NCBI RefSeq assembly: GCF_017599345.1
Contig: NZ_JAGFVL010000033.1
Span: forward strand, 1-64,000
DNA from: Gracilibacillus suaedae
GTDB taxonomy: Bacteria > Bacillota > Bacilli > Bacillales > Amphibacillaceae
Direction of reading: 5' to 3'
DNA length: 64,000 bases
A program made the translations under genes and the position numbers. Position 1 is the first letter of the stretch. Each line of letters opens with the position of its first letter. This document shows, in pieces, positions 1 through 8,988 of this stretch. The notes below the pieces were generated by a model, which made no database searches, was not told the DNA's origin, and saw only the letters and a list, made by a program, of their open reading frames with translations.

Positions 1-692
1 CATTCGAATTCATGGATCTCTAAATTATTTAACACCTACTGAATACAAGTTGATGAACCTTTAAAAAATTGTCCGATTTAGTGTTGACATACCACTCCTT
101 CAAAATATAGAATACCTCCTTTTTCTTTTTGATATCTAGTATAAAGCAACTTTTAAATTCTTCTTATATATTACCTCAGGCAATTTTCTGTGAGATCTAA
201 ATCAGTAGAAGCAATAGAAGTACATGCGCGTCTATGTTCCTTTTCAAGCATTCATATAAGTGTTAATGTGCCTCCACCATCTATATAATTCCTGCAAAAT
301 TCAAAATACAGCTCACTTCTTCCTATCGAAATATTATAATGCTAAATACTCAATTCTTACATATTACTTCACTTTTTAATTTTGCCATGGTATTTGAAGT
401 AAAATATCTAGTCGCTTCTTTTACTAAGATGATTTGGAGTGCTGTTTTAATCATAGTAGGTGAGCCTAACACTATTTCCAAAGGTGAGCTGTAACAACTT
501 TGATCCAAAATCCTGTATTGGCATGCCGTTTTTTTATTACGTAATCGATCCAGCGGTATTGGATATTTATGTTAAAATATAAATGACTTAGTGACAGAAT
601 GTACTTAAACGAAGGTGAAGAGTTTAAAAGCAGTTAATTTTTAGTTAGACTTACGGAATGTAATCAGATTATTTTACAAGGGGGAAAAAATA
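1..692. other. Gene-poor leader region
   Basis: No convincing gene is visible in these AT-rich bases. The only suggestive item is a 24-codon minus-strand frame at 29-103 starting with TTG, with an AGGAGG-like site about 11 nt upstream. It may be a remnant of a small gene or chance. The last 40 bases before 693 carry the ribosome site of the HAD gene (AAGGGGG, about 6 nt before ATG). Confidence 0.4.
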
Positions 693-1352
693 ATGACACA
701 AGCATTAATCTTTGACATGGATGGAACACTCTTTCAAACAGATAAGATATTAGAATTATCTCTGGAAGATGCTTTTAGCCGTTTACGGTCATTAAATAAA
801 TGGGATACGGATACGCCTATTGATAAATACCGCGAAATTATGGGTGTACCTTTACCAAAAGTATGGGAGGCTTTGTTGCCTAATCATTCCGTTGAGGAGA
901 GAAAACAAACTGATGCTTATTTTCTAGAAAGACTAATTGAGAATATAAGAAGTGGGAAAGGTGCTTTATATCCTAACGTAAAAGAAGTCTTAAGTTATTT
1001 GACAGACAATAATTGTTCCGTATATATAGCTAGCAATGGTCTAAATGAATATTTAAAAGCGATTGTTAATTATTATAATTTAGATAATTGGGTTACGGAA
1101 ACGTTTAGTATCCAACAAATTAAATCTTTGAATAAATCGGACTTAGTTCAAAGTATTATAAAGAAATACGCTATCACTACTGGAGCGGTAGTTGGTGACC
1201 GACTATCCGATATAAATGCAGCTAAAGATAATGGGTTAGTTTCAATTGGATGTAACTTTGACTTTGCACAAGAAGATGAACTTTCTAAGGCTGATATGAT
1301 AATTGATGATTTAACTGAGCTAAAAACAATATTACCTAAATTAAACAAATAA
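693..1352 (+). CDS. HAD-superfamily hydrolase (phosphatase-like)
   Basis: This 219-residue protein is a haloacid-dehalogenase-type hydrolase, probably acting on a small phosphorylated metabolite in the cytoplasm. Motif I is DMDGT at residues 8-12, where the first Asp would be the nucleophile. Motif II is the IASN segment near residue 114, a Lys lies near residue 150, and motif IV is GDRLSD near residue 168. Residues 14-90 form the helical cap usual in beta-phosphoglucomutase/phosphoglycolate phosphatase-like members. The ATG follows AAGGGGG at good spacing. It stands alone, and a CTTATTCA/TGAATAAG hairpin without a T tract follows at 1353-1375. The family is certain, the substrate is not. Confidence 0.85.
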   Translation: MTQALIFDMDGTLFQTDKILELSLEDAFSRLRSLNKWDTDTPIDKYREIMGVPLPKVWEALLPNHSVEERKQTDAYFLERLIENIRSGKGALYPNVKEVLSYLTDNNCSVYIASNGLNEYLKAIVNYYNLDNWVTETFSIQQIKSLNKSDLVQSIIKKYAITTGAVVGDRLSDINAAKDNGLVSIGCNFDFAQEDELSKADMIIDDLTELKTILPKLNK

Positions 1353-1747
1353 CTTATTCACGATTGTTGAATAAGCATTAAAAGGTTGTGATACATATTA
1401 TAAATGAATGAAATGTATCGACCAATTTTTATAATTAGTACTGAAAATTAAAGCTACACTTACTTTAAAAGTAGTGGAATCAGTAAAATCTGATAACAAT
1501 TTAAGGGGAAAACTACTACTTTTGCCGAAGAGTTGTAAAAGGCATAACTGTCATGCTACCAATGTTGGATATATATACATAAGTTAGTGGAAAAAAGGTA
1601 CTTAAACGTGGCAGTATATTAATCTAAGAAAGAAGTCTTTATTTCCTCCAGTAAATCAGTACGGCGAAGTAATGAATATCATTATTGTGTATAAAGTGAA
1701 GAAAAGGCACTCAGTCAGAGTACCTCATCTTACTTGTTCAACCATTC
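1353..1747. other. Intergenic region without visible gene
   Basis: This space lies between the convergent HAD gene and the CNNM/CBS gene. I see a short hairpin just after the HAD stop (1353-1375) and no frame with a believable ribosome site. The sequence is AT-rich and not obviously repeated elsewhere in the window. Confidence 0.4.
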
Positions 1748-2986
1748 TCATGCTTTACAAACCTTCACCTTGGAAATCATTCTTCCGTTTACTTCCTCAA
1801 TCTTGAAGACTAATCCTTCGTATTCAATGGCATCTTTATCTCCAACTTCAGGAATACGTCCGATTTGACCAAGGATAAATCCATTCAGTGTTTCATACTC
1901 GTCAAGCGGAAGTGCCACGTCAAAATATTCAACTACCTCATCCAAATCTATACTTCCGTTTACATAGAAAGTGTTGTCATCGATTTTTGTGATGTCTGTA
2001 ATAATTTCATCATCTTCATCAAAGATTTCACCAACGATTTCTTCTAATAGGTCTTCGAGGGTAACAATCCCGGCCGTTCCCCCAAATTCGTCTATGATGA
2101 TGGCGATATGAATTTTGTTTTGTTGAAAATCTTTAAATAATTCATCTAGTGTTTTGAACATTGGAGCGATATACGGTTTTCTGCAGAAGTCCATCACATT
2201 AAAATCATCTGGATTGTTAGAAACATTCAAATATTGTATAAGGTCTTTGGCATGTAATATTCCAACAACATTATCAATATTGTCTTGGTAGACTGGTACT
2301 CTTGAAAATTTTTCTTCATCAACGATAGATACAACTTCTTCTAATGTTGCTTCCGTGGAAAGGGCAACAATCTCAGTTCGATGAGTCATAACTTCGCTTA
2401 CCTTTACTGCCCAGCGTTTAATAGTGCCTTGAATGATTTTGTTCTCATCTTCTTCAAAGACTCCTTCTTTCGTCCCTACATTGGCCAATAAAGCTATTTC
2501 CTCTCTGCTTGTCGTTGTTTGATTATCATTAGAATTTTTGGATATTATTTTTGTAATATATTCCGATATGATTACTAACGGATATGTAATATAAATTAAG
2601 TATTGTATAATTTGTACTGAAATTAGGGCCAAACTTTTCCAGTATCTTGCGCCTAATGTTTTCGGAATGATTTCTGATACAACAAGGATAAGGATGGTTA
2701 AAACAGCTGAGACCACTCCAAAATATGCTTCACCAAAAACTTTAGTTGCTTGTGCCCCAACACCGGACGCACCAACTGTATGGGCTATCGTATTAAGTGT
2801 TAAAATTGCGGAAAGAGGTCGATCCACATTTTCTTTCATATTTTGAAAAAGCTTGGCGCGTTTGTTGCCATTCTCTGCTTTTACATTCAAATAAGAAGGG
2901 GTAGTGGAAAGAAAGACCGCTTCGAGAATCGAACAAAGAAAGGACACACCTAAGGCTAAGAACAAGTAAAAAAACAGAAGTATCAT
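1748..2986 (-). CDS. CNNM/CorC-type membrane protein with CBS domains
   Basis: This 412-residue protein has the hemolysin-C/CNNM (DUF21) layout. An N-terminal membrane domain with about four hydrophobic segments spans residues 1-150. A CBS pair spans about 195-320 and includes VMTHRTEIVALS and the IIDEFGGTAGIVTLEDLLEEIVGEI signature. A CorC/HlyC C-terminal domain covers about 335-412. Family members export or sense Mg2+ (and Co2+); older annotation as hemolysin is misleading. The DUF21 domain lacks a second cytosolic catalytic module. A paralogue with the same layout lies at 4074-5372. Which ion it moves cannot be read from sequence. Confidence 0.85.
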   Translation of the reverse strand: MILLFFYLFLALGVSFLCSILEAVFLSTTPSYLNVKAENGNKRAKLFQNMKENVDRPLSAILTLNTIAHTVGASGVGAQATKVFGEAYFGVVSAVLTILILVVSEIIPKTLGARYWKSLALISVQIIQYLIYITYPLVIISEYITKIISKNSNDNQTTTSREEIALLANVGTKEGVFEEDENKIIQGTIKRWAVKVSEVMTHRTEIVALSTEATLEEVVSIVDEEKFSRVPVYQDNIDNVVGILHAKDLIQYLNVSNNPDDFNVMDFCRKPYIAPMFKTLDELFKDFQQNKIHIAIIIDEFGGTAGIVTLEDLLEEIVGEIFDEDDEIITDITKIDDNTFYVNGSIDLDEVVEYFDVALPLDEYETLNGFILGQIGRIPEVGDKDAIEYEGLVFKIEEVNGRMISKVKVCKA

Positions 2987-3473
2987 AAGATAAGCTTAAC
3001 CTCTTTCTATTTAGTAGTAATTTTCTATTATTTTTTATTACGTCTTTATTTAGTATATCAAAATGAAACAGTTTTTACACAATTTATACTTCTACTTACA
3101 GTGTATAGTACCCTATCATAATAAAATAAAACTTTTTAAAAATTGAATACCTATTATATGAAAAATTGTGTCTGTTATATGATGTGTAGTGTACACCACT
3201 TTTATTTCTTTTGCTTAAAGAATTGAAATTATCGGATAGGGCTACCTGTATCATATAAGGGAAGTGGGCGTCAAACAGTTGATATAATTCATAATGTTTA
3301 CTAGAGGAATATATCTACTTAGCATGTAGTGATAATGACTGAGCGGTTTGCTCAGTTTTCCTAATGGCTTAAATTTAGCATGAAATTTATTGGGATAATA
3401 TGTTAAATTATGTAAGAAGAAATGGTTTTATTTAGCGGCTTAGTTATATAAAGTTAATTGGAGGTGCACAGGT
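2987..3473. other. Intergenic region with terminator-like hairpin
   Basis: No protein gene is supported here. A 7-bp hairpin ACTGAGC/GCTCAGT followed by TTTTC lies at 3338-3359. It follows no visible plus-strand gene, so it could end a short untranslated RNA or be chance. The divergent CNNM gene promoter must lie near 2990-3060, which is very AT-rich. Confidence 0.35.
3338..3359 (+). terminator. Possible orphan intrinsic terminator
   Basis: ACTGAGC and GCTCAGT pair over 7 bp around a GGTTT loop and are followed by TTTTC. No annotated gene ends upstream on this strand. Confidence 0.35.
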
Positions 3474-3635
3474 TTGAGTGATCTATTTAATTTGTTGAAT
3501 TCTTCAATTTTTCGTAAAAGGTTTAAAAAGAAAGATGCTGAATATAACCGTAAATGGGCTAAATCACAGGATTGGTTTGAAAATTACACAAATGATCCTG
3601 CATGGGGAGAATTGATGAATGAAGACCAAAAATAA
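3474..3635 (+). CDS. Small hypothetical protein, 53 aa
   Basis: A 53-codon frame starts at TTG 3474 with GGAGGTG ending about 7 nt upstream, one of the best ribosome sites in this stretch. The product is charged and aromatic: a basic segment FRKRFKKKD near residues 13-21, then WAKSQDWFENYTNDPAWGEL near 28-47. There is no signal peptide or membrane segment. I do not recognise the family. Codon use looks normal and the Trp-rich composition argues against a chance frame. Confidence 0.55.
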   Translation: MSDLFNLLNSSIFRKRFKKKDAEYNRKWAKSQDWFENYTNDPAWGELMNEDQK

Positions 3636-3734
3636 ATAATAGAATCATTTTGATTGAATGGCTTATCTCAAAGTATTCATTTTAAGATTAGGTGGAAAGT
3701 AATAAGAATATTTTCAGAAGTAGGAGTTGATGTC

Positions 3735-3971
3735 ATGGGAGTATGGATCAGACGCCTTATCATAATAGCTTGTATGGTTGTACTTATACCGAAAATTTTT
3801 TCTCTTTTTTCAGGGCTAACTAATGAATTGCCAGAGGATATTAAAGGTATTCAATACATATTATATAAGTTCAATGAACATAAACTTAATGACTTGATTA
3901 CGATTGGAGACAGGAAGAACGAAGGAAGATTATGTTTGTTAGCGCTTAAATCACAGGGGCAAATGAAATAG
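3735..3971 (+). CDS. Small hypothetical membrane-anchored protein, 78 aa
   Basis: The frame is open from 3654, but only the ATG at 3735 has a ribosome site (TAGGAG, 8 nt upstream), so I place the start there. The product has one hydrophobic segment at residues 5-28 with positive residues before it (WIRR), then a polar tail with LPEDIKGIQYILYKFNEHK. It is therefore probably a single-pass membrane protein with a cytoplasmic or surface tail. The family is not recognised. It lies 100 nt downstream of the 53-aa gene and could share its transcript. Confidence 0.5.
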   Translation: MGVWIRRLIIIACMVVLIPKIFSLFSGLTNELPEDIKGIQYILYKFNEHKLNDLITIGDRKNEGRLCLLALKSQGQMK

Positions 3972-4073
3972 TCAATTTATAATTGAAAATTAGATCCCTC
4001 ATTCATTTTTAGCCATTGAATTAAGGGGTATCGTTTGCTTACACAGTTTGTTTTACAATCTAAAAAAAGTTTG

Positions 4074-5372
4074 TTATTTTTTATTTGTGTTCACTTGACT
4101 TACTTCGATTTTTTTTATCTGATGGCCATCTACCTCTAGAATGGTAAATTTATAATTATCGTGTTCGATAGTTGTCCCTTTTTGAGGTTCTATTTTATTT
4201 GTGAGAAACCAACCACCAATTGTATCAATCTCATTATCATCGATATTAGTTCCAACTAACTCATTTAGTTCAGAAATAAGAAGTTTCCCATTGATGATAT
4301 ATGTATGCTCACCTATTTTTTTGTACATTGGTTGTTCATTTACGTCTAGTTCATCCTGAATTTCTCCGAAGATTTCTTCCATAATGTCTTCCACAGTAAT
4401 TAGTCCAGCTGTACCACCATATTCATCCACTACTATAGCCATATAACTATGTTGCTTTTGCATTTTTACTAATACTTCATTTACTGGTGTATGTTCTGCA
4501 ACATAAACAATCGGTTTAACATAATTAGTTGGATCCAATTGTTCACCCTGTAAAAAGTCATGAAAGAATTCCTTCGTGTTTACGACACCAACTATATGAT
4601 CCTTATCACCATTTGCAACTGGATACCTGGTGTACTTTTCTGCCTTAATAATATCCAGGTTATCCTGGTGTGTATTATCTCTATAAATACATATAATCTC
4701 TGTTCTTGGGATCATAATTTCTTTTGCAATTCGTTCATCAAATTCGAAGACCTTATTTAGATAGCTCATCTCAGAAGCGTTAATTTCGCCTTTTTTGTAA
4801 CTGGTTGAAAGGATAGAGCGAACTTCTTCTTCAGAGTAGACCTCTCCACTTTCCGAAGCAGGAGGTAACCCGAACATCCCAACTAATATACGAGCAGTAC
4901 CATTCAAAGCCCAAATAAACGGATAGGCCACCTTATAGAAGACGACTAATAAGGGTGAAAGTAACAACGTAACTGCCTCAGTTTTCTGAATGGAAAAGGA
5001 TTTAGGGGCGAGTTCGCCAACGACAACATGCAAGAATGTAATAAAACCAAATGCAATTATGAACGAAATAGTCGAAACTAGCCCTTCGGAAAAACCGAAT
5101 GAAGCAATAACTGGATGCAGAAGATGGGCCACTGCTGGCTCACCCAACCAACCAATGCCGAGTGCTGTCACTGTTATCCCTAACTGACAAGCTGCTAAAT
5201 AACCGTCTAAATTACTCGTAACTTTATCAGCAGATTTTGCACCTGGTTTCCCTTGTTCCACTAATGTTCTAACTCTGGATTTTCTCATTTTAACAACTGC
5301 AAACTCCGATGCAACGAAAAAAGCTGTTAATAAAACTAAAATAGCAACAATGATTAAATTAATTATTTCCAA
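4074..5372 (-). CDS. CNNM/CorC-type membrane protein with CBS domains
   Basis: This is a second member of the CNNM/HlyC-CorC family. From TTG 5372 it has 432 residues. The order is DUF21 membrane domain (about 1-190), CBS pair (about 205-330, with VVDEYGGTAGLITVEDIMEEIFGEI) and CorC/HlyC domain (about 345-425). The frame is open to GTG 5408, but that GTG sits directly on the GGAGG, while TTG 5372 follows AAGGGG and gives an N-terminus (EIINLIIVAILVLLTAFFVA) typical of the family. It probably handles Mg2+ or another divalent cation. It is separated from the paralogue at 1748-2986 by two small genes and is not a close tandem copy. Confidence 0.85.
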   Translation of the reverse strand: MEIINLIIVAILVLLTAFFVASEFAVVKMRKSRVRTLVEQGKPGAKSADKVTSNLDGYLAACQLGITVTALGIGWLGEPAVAHLLHPVIASFGFSEGLVSTISFIIAFGFITFLHVVVGELAPKSFSIQKTEAVTLLLSPLLVVFYKVAYPFIWALNGTARILVGMFGLPPASESGEVYSEEEVRSILSTSYKKGEINASEMSYLNKVFEFDERIAKEIMIPRTEIICIYRDNTHQDNLDIIKAEKYTRYPVANGDKDHIVGVVNTKEFFHDFLQGEQLDPTNYVKPIVYVAEHTPVNEVLVKMQKQHSYMAIVVDEYGGTAGLITVEDIMEEIFGEIQDELDVNEQPMYKKIGEHTYIINGKLLISELNELVGTNIDDNEIDTIGGWFLTNKIEPQKGTTIEHDNYKFTILEVDGHQIKKIEVSQVNTNKK

Positions 5373-5408
5373 AATGCCCCTTACACGATAATGGCGTAAG
5401 GTTTTCAC

Positions 5409-6092
5409 CTCCAGTGTAAAATTATAAATTCTTTAACTAATTATTAATTTTTCTCATTAATAACATTTGTTTTCAGACTTTTGATCAAGGAGGAATACTA
5501 ATAAAAATTTGTGCAACAAAGGAAGCAACTACTCATACCAAACTTAACTACTTCATGTAAATTATACCTGTCTGTTTTTTGCAAAACTCGTTAGGCGTTT
5601 AAGCTATTCTTTTAGTTAATTCATCTCATCATTTACCACGGTACTAATCCTACTGTAAGCTACCACTAATCTAGTCTCATTTTATATTTTTTCCAGTGCA
5701 TCATTATAATATGCTAATTTTGAGGGATTTTCTTGTCATCTACTAATACTAGACGTTTAACTATGTCTTTCTCATATTTCGCAAGTATTATTTTTAACTC
5801 ACAATTACACCTTGCTGTATTTTGACCACCACTGCCATGAATTATATAAACGCAGCATAGATGTAAATGGTGAAACATGTTATTTATTGAATGTCTTATT
5901 CAGGAGCCATCTCTTGTGTATAGTTATATGATTCACGACAAATCAAGTATTGGTATAAAAGACTGGTCAGCTTTTTTACTTGGAGAAATATTATTCTTCC
6001 TTGGATAATTACATATATCCAAGGAAGGTCGGTAATCGATCAATTTTCCAGTATATTATTTAATGTTTGGTCCTACCTCCAGCAAGTTATGA
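5409..6092. other. Long intergenic region with a perfect hairpin
   Basis: No coding frame is supported. At 5996-6027 a 12-bp perfect inverted repeat (CTTCCTTGGATA and its complement) surrounds an 8-nt loop; it could end the transcript of the 37-aa gene that reads leftward, although no strong T tract follows. Around 5636-5715 there is faint similarity (CACGGTACTAATC, later ATGCTAA) to the repeat copies at 24778, 25026 and 58774. Confidence 0.4.
5996..6027. repeat. 12-bp perfect inverted repeat (hairpin)
   Basis: Arms at 5996-6007 and 6016-6027 are exact complements with an 8-nt loop. It lies downstream of the 37-aa minus-strand gene. The T content after the hairpin is low on both strands, so it may be a weak terminator or a transcript-end protector. 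Confidence 0.5.
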
Positions 6093-6206
6093 TCAGCCTT
6101 TTTTGTTTTTTTGCTTTTTAGGGTTGTCTGCTTTAAAAGCTGTTTCGGATTCGTGATCTTTTCTAATTTGCTCAATACTTGAATTTTGAATTCCTTTCCT
6201 TGCCAT
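6093..6206 (-). CDS. Small basic hypothetical protein, 37 aa
   Basis: A 37-codon frame reads leftward from ATG 6206 with AAGGTGGTG about 6 nt upstream. The product starts MARKGIQNSSIEQIRKDHE and ends in a Lys/Asn-rich tail (PKKQKNKKG). It is highly charged, with no membrane segment, and probably partly disordered. Small basic proteins of this kind are often spore-associated in Bacillaceae, but I cannot name a family. It lies upstream of a 12-bp hairpin that could be its terminator. Confidence 0.6.
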   Translation of the reverse strand: MARKGIQNSSIEQIRKDHESETAFKADNPKKQKNKKG

Positions 6207-6299
6207 GTTATTCACCACCTTTTTATCAATCATACTTAATTTTCCCTAAGTATTGTACAACCATTCATATATGTTGTTATCTTACAATCCTTAATTAAT

Positions 6300-7004
6300 C
6301 TATTGCTTAGGAATATGATCATCTCTTAAGTCAATATATAATCTTCCATCTTTCTGTATCTCAGCAAAAAATATATCAGATATATCATTAACTCCAGCTT
6401 GTTTCAATTGTTTTTCCAGCCAATTTTCATCTATGCTTAATTTGGATAAGTTGGACTTGTTGATCTTCCCGTCCGAAATTACTTCTGTAGCTATCGGGAA
6501 TGGTTCTGTTTTTATTACTTGGATATGCATATCACCTTTTGTTAGCGTTTGTTTATCTTCCTTTTTCATAACTGAAAGTGTCCCGTCCGTTTCAAATATT
6601 GCATAATCAACATCAGTAACGGAAAATACGTTTTTCTTTCGCAACAATGAATGTAAAGCATCGATATCTAATCTGGCTTTTCGTAGTTCGCCTTCCATAA
6701 TTTTCCCTTGTTTTATAAGAATCGCTGGCTGTCCTTCGATAACTTTTCGGGCTTTCTTAGATTTAATATCAACTACTCCCATAATGATAGTTAGAATTGC
6801 CCATCCAGATAAAGCATATATCCCAGCCCAGATCTCTAAATTTTGATTTACAACAAGGGAAGCTGCAATGGAACCTACTGCAATTCCAGAAACAAAATTA
6901 AAAAATGTTAACTGACGTAGTTCTTTTCTTCCCATTATTCTCGTGAGTAATAACAGGACAAGAAATGCAGAAATAATTCTGATTGTTAGTTCAGGAAAAT
7001 CCAT
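6300..7004 (-). CDS. DUF421 membrane protein (YetF/YdfS family)
   Basis: This 234-residue protein has three hydrophobic segments in its first 80 residues (including TRIMGRKELRQLTFFNFVSG, a hallmark of the family). Two small cytosolic/extracytosolic alpha-beta repeats follow (about 85-150 and 155-230). B. subtilis has several members (YetF, YdfS, YrbG, YkjA); they are sporulation-linked or of unknown role. The ATG follows AAAGGGG. It is divergent from the DoxX-like gene with an 84-nt gap. Biochemical function is unknown. Confidence 0.85.
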   Translation of the reverse strand: MDFPELTIRIISAFLVLLLLTRIMGRKELRQLTFFNFVSGIAVGSIAASLVVNQNLEIWAGIYALSGWAILTIIMGVVDIKSKKARKVIEGQPAILIKQGKIMEGELRKARLDIDALHSLLRKKNVFSVTDVDYAIFETDGTLSVMKKEDKQTLTKGDMHIQVIKTEPFPIATEVISDGKINKSNLSKLSIDENWLEKQLKQAGVNDISDIFFAEIQKDGRLYIDLRDDHIPKQ

Positions 7005-7088
7005 AAGAAATACCCCTTTGCGAAATGATATGGTGTTTTAAAAAGTTCTACTGTTTTAAGTTACCCAAATTTATTTATTTAACAACCA

Positions 7089-7532
7089 ATGGAAATGGTA
7101 TACAATAAAATGACTGACAACAATCTAAATCCAAATGGAGATACAAAAAGGGAGGTGAAGATTATAGCTTATTATGCTACTAGATTAGTTCTGGGTATCA
7201 TCTTTCTAATAGCGGGTTTAAACGGGTTTCTTGTTGTTTTTGATATCGAGCCGTGGATTCCGACAAGCTCTGAAGCAATGGAGTTATTTCAATTTAGCTA
7301 TCTATTAGTTGTGGAAAAGGCATTGGAAGTGATTTGCGGATTTTTACTAATGATTAATCGGTTTGTTCCTTTAGCTTTAGCAGTATTGACACCGATTACA
7401 GCCAATATTTTCTTATTTCACAACTTTGTAGATCCTTCATTACTTATCTTAGCTGTAATAATGATTATCATTCAAGGTTATTTATTATATCATTTCAAAG
7501 ATACATTCAAAGGATTATTGGAGAGTCAGTAA
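7089..7532 (+). CDS. DoxX-like small membrane protein
   Basis: The protein has four hydrophobic segments and the pattern of DoxX/DoxX-like membrane proteins (RLVLGIIFLIAGLNGFL near the start, TPITANIFLFH in the third helix). These are thought to work in redox or quinone-linked membrane chemistry. The start is doubtful. ATG 7089 has no ribosome site, but a strong GGGAGGTG at 7150-7156 lies inside the frame, directly before codon 25 (ATT 7161), after which the first membrane helix begins. The real protein may start at GTG 7155 or ATT 7161 and have about 123 residues. I report the frame from ATG with this reservation. Confidence 0.7.
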   Translation: MEMVYNKMTDNNLNPNGDTKREVKIIAYYATRLVLGIIFLIAGLNGFLVVFDIEPWIPTSSEAMELFQFSYLLVVEKALEVICGFLLMINRFVPLALAVLTPITANIFLFHNFVDPSLLILAVIMIIIQGYLLYHFKDTFKGLLESQ

Positions 7533-7603
7533 TCTCTTATCTTTCAAAAAAAGTTAAAGACGGACATCCACTTGAAACAGTCATCTGGATACGCCCGTCA
7601 CTT

Positions 7604-8830
7604 TTATTTGCTTAGTTTTATTATTTCTTTTATCTCGCGATTTAGTTGTTCTACGTCCATAGACTCTATTTTTTCATCTGTTATACCGTATTGCTTTTTC
7701 AGTTGTACTACACGGGTTACACTGTCATCCAAGCGTTTCATTGAGATTCTACCGTTCACAACTGCATCTTCGATAGCCGTAAATACAGCATCTATTTGCT
7801 CATATCCATGACAGATCAATAACAAATCTGTCCCTGCCTGGATTGCTTGTACAGCTGCATCACCAATCTCATAGTTCTTTAAAATTGCACCCATAGTTAA
7901 ATCGTCGCTAATCACAAGTCCATCAAAACCTAATTCGTTCCTTAACACCCCTTGAATAATTTCAGCTGATAATGTAGCAGGATTGTCTGGATCAATCGAT
8001 GGTACCATTAAATGACCAATCATTATTGCTTCAGCATCATGTTTAATCGCTTGCTGAAAAGGCCTAAGTTCAACTTGACGTAATCTTTCAATCGAATGAT
8101 CAAGAAGCGGAAGATCGATATGTGAATCAACATCTGTATCTCCATGTCCCGGAAAATGTTTTCCAACGGGAATAACATTTTCGTCAGATAAGCCTTGCAT
8201 TAGTGCAATTGCCATCCTGCTCACTAGTTCAGGTTTGTCTCCAAATGACCGGTCTCCAATAATAGGGTTATTCGGGTTACTATTCACATCAAGTACTGGA
8301 GCAAAATTAATATTAAAACCATACCCCTTCACTTTTTTGGCTAATAGTTTCCCGATTTGATTAGACAGATCACGATCATTCTTTTTGCCAATTGCTTGGT
8401 TTGATGGGGTTGCCATTACCTCTTCAGGAAGTCTTGTAATTCTCCCGCCTTCTTCGTCAATTCCTAAAAATAACGGTATTTGATTGTCATTGGCCTGTTT
8501 TAAATCATTAATTAAATCGATGGTTTGTTGAGTATTTTTGATGTTCTTTTGTAATAAAATGAACCCTCCAACCTTTTTATTGGAAAGATAATGCTTAACT
8601 TGTTGGTCAATGGAGGTACTTTCCAATCCGATCATCATTAGTTGACCGATCTTTTCCGGTATTGTCATAGCATCCATATTGTAGGGAGAGTCCCAACGCT
8701 CACTGTTTAATTCACCGGTTGATAAGGCTGTCAGGTGGTGAGTAGACAAAGCGTGTTCTTTTATGGGTTTATTGCTGCAGCTACATATAAACATGAGTAT
8801 AAGTATCCATAAACTTAATTTCTTTATCAT
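7604..8830 (-). CDS. nagZ: Beta-N-acetylhexosaminidase (GH3, NagZ-type) lipoprotein
   Basis: This 408-residue protein is a family GH3 beta-N-acetylglucosaminidase that trims GlcNAc from peptidoglycan fragments. A lipoprotein signal occupies residues 1-18 (ILMFICSC; acylated Cys 16 or 18), so it acts outside the membrane. The NagZ signature KHFPGHGDTDVDSHIDLP near residues 224-241 contains the His/Asp catalytic dyad. DEEGGRITRL near 125 and the IVISDDLTMGAI nucleophile region (SDD, about 305) complete the barrel. It lacks the long C-terminal domain of B. subtilis NagZ, so it is a single-domain form. No murQ or murP lies nearby. ATG follows GGAG at good spacing. Confidence 0.85.
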   Translation of the reverse strand: MIKKLSLWILILMFICSCSNKPIKEHALSTHHLTALSTGELNSERWDSPYNMDAMTIPEKIGQLMMIGLESTSIDQQVKHYLSNKKVGGFILLQKNIKNTQQTIDLINDLKQANDNQIPLFLGIDEEGGRITRLPEEVMATPSNQAIGKKNDRDLSNQIGKLLAKKVKGYGFNINFAPVLDVNSNPNNPIIGDRSFGDKPELVSRMAIALMQGLSDENVIPVGKHFPGHGDTDVDSHIDLPLLDHSIERLRQVELRPFQQAIKHDAEAIMIGHLMVPSIDPDNPATLSAEIIQGVLRNELGFDGLVISDDLTMGAILKNYEIGDAAVQAIQAGTDLLLICHGYEQIDAVFTAIEDAVVNGRISMKRLDDSVTRVVQLKKQYGITDEKIESMDVEQLNREIKEIIKLSK

Positions 8831-8935
8831 AGTCCCATAACTCCTATTAACCTTAGTATAATATTTATATAAAGCTATGCTTATAGATTAGACCAATTTT
8901 AAGCTTTTATGTTACTTAATTTGAAGCGAATCAAA

Positions 8936-8965
8936 TTGACGTAATGCTTTCATTCAACATATAAT
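8936..8965 (+). promoter_or_regulatory. Sigma-A promoter of sugar-uptake operon
   Basis: TTGACG (8936-8941) and TATAAT (8960-8965) are separated by 18 nt, close to the vegetative consensus. The start of transcription would fall at about 8972, inside the cre site. Confidence 0.6.
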
Positions 8966-8968
8966 AAC

Positions 8969-8982
8969 TGTAAGCGTTAACA
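8969..8982 (+). promoter_or_regulatory. cre site (CcpA operator)
   Basis: TGTAAGCGTTAACA matches the cre consensus TGWNANCGNTNWCA at every fixed position. It covers the predicted transcription start of the yesMN-like genes, the classical place for CcpA repression. Confidence 0.75.
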
Positions 8983-8988
8983 GAGGGG

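Noticed and set aside
1748-5372. Hemolysins
   Set aside because: The two proteins have the DUF21-CBS-CorC layout of cation transporters; the hemolysin label is historical.
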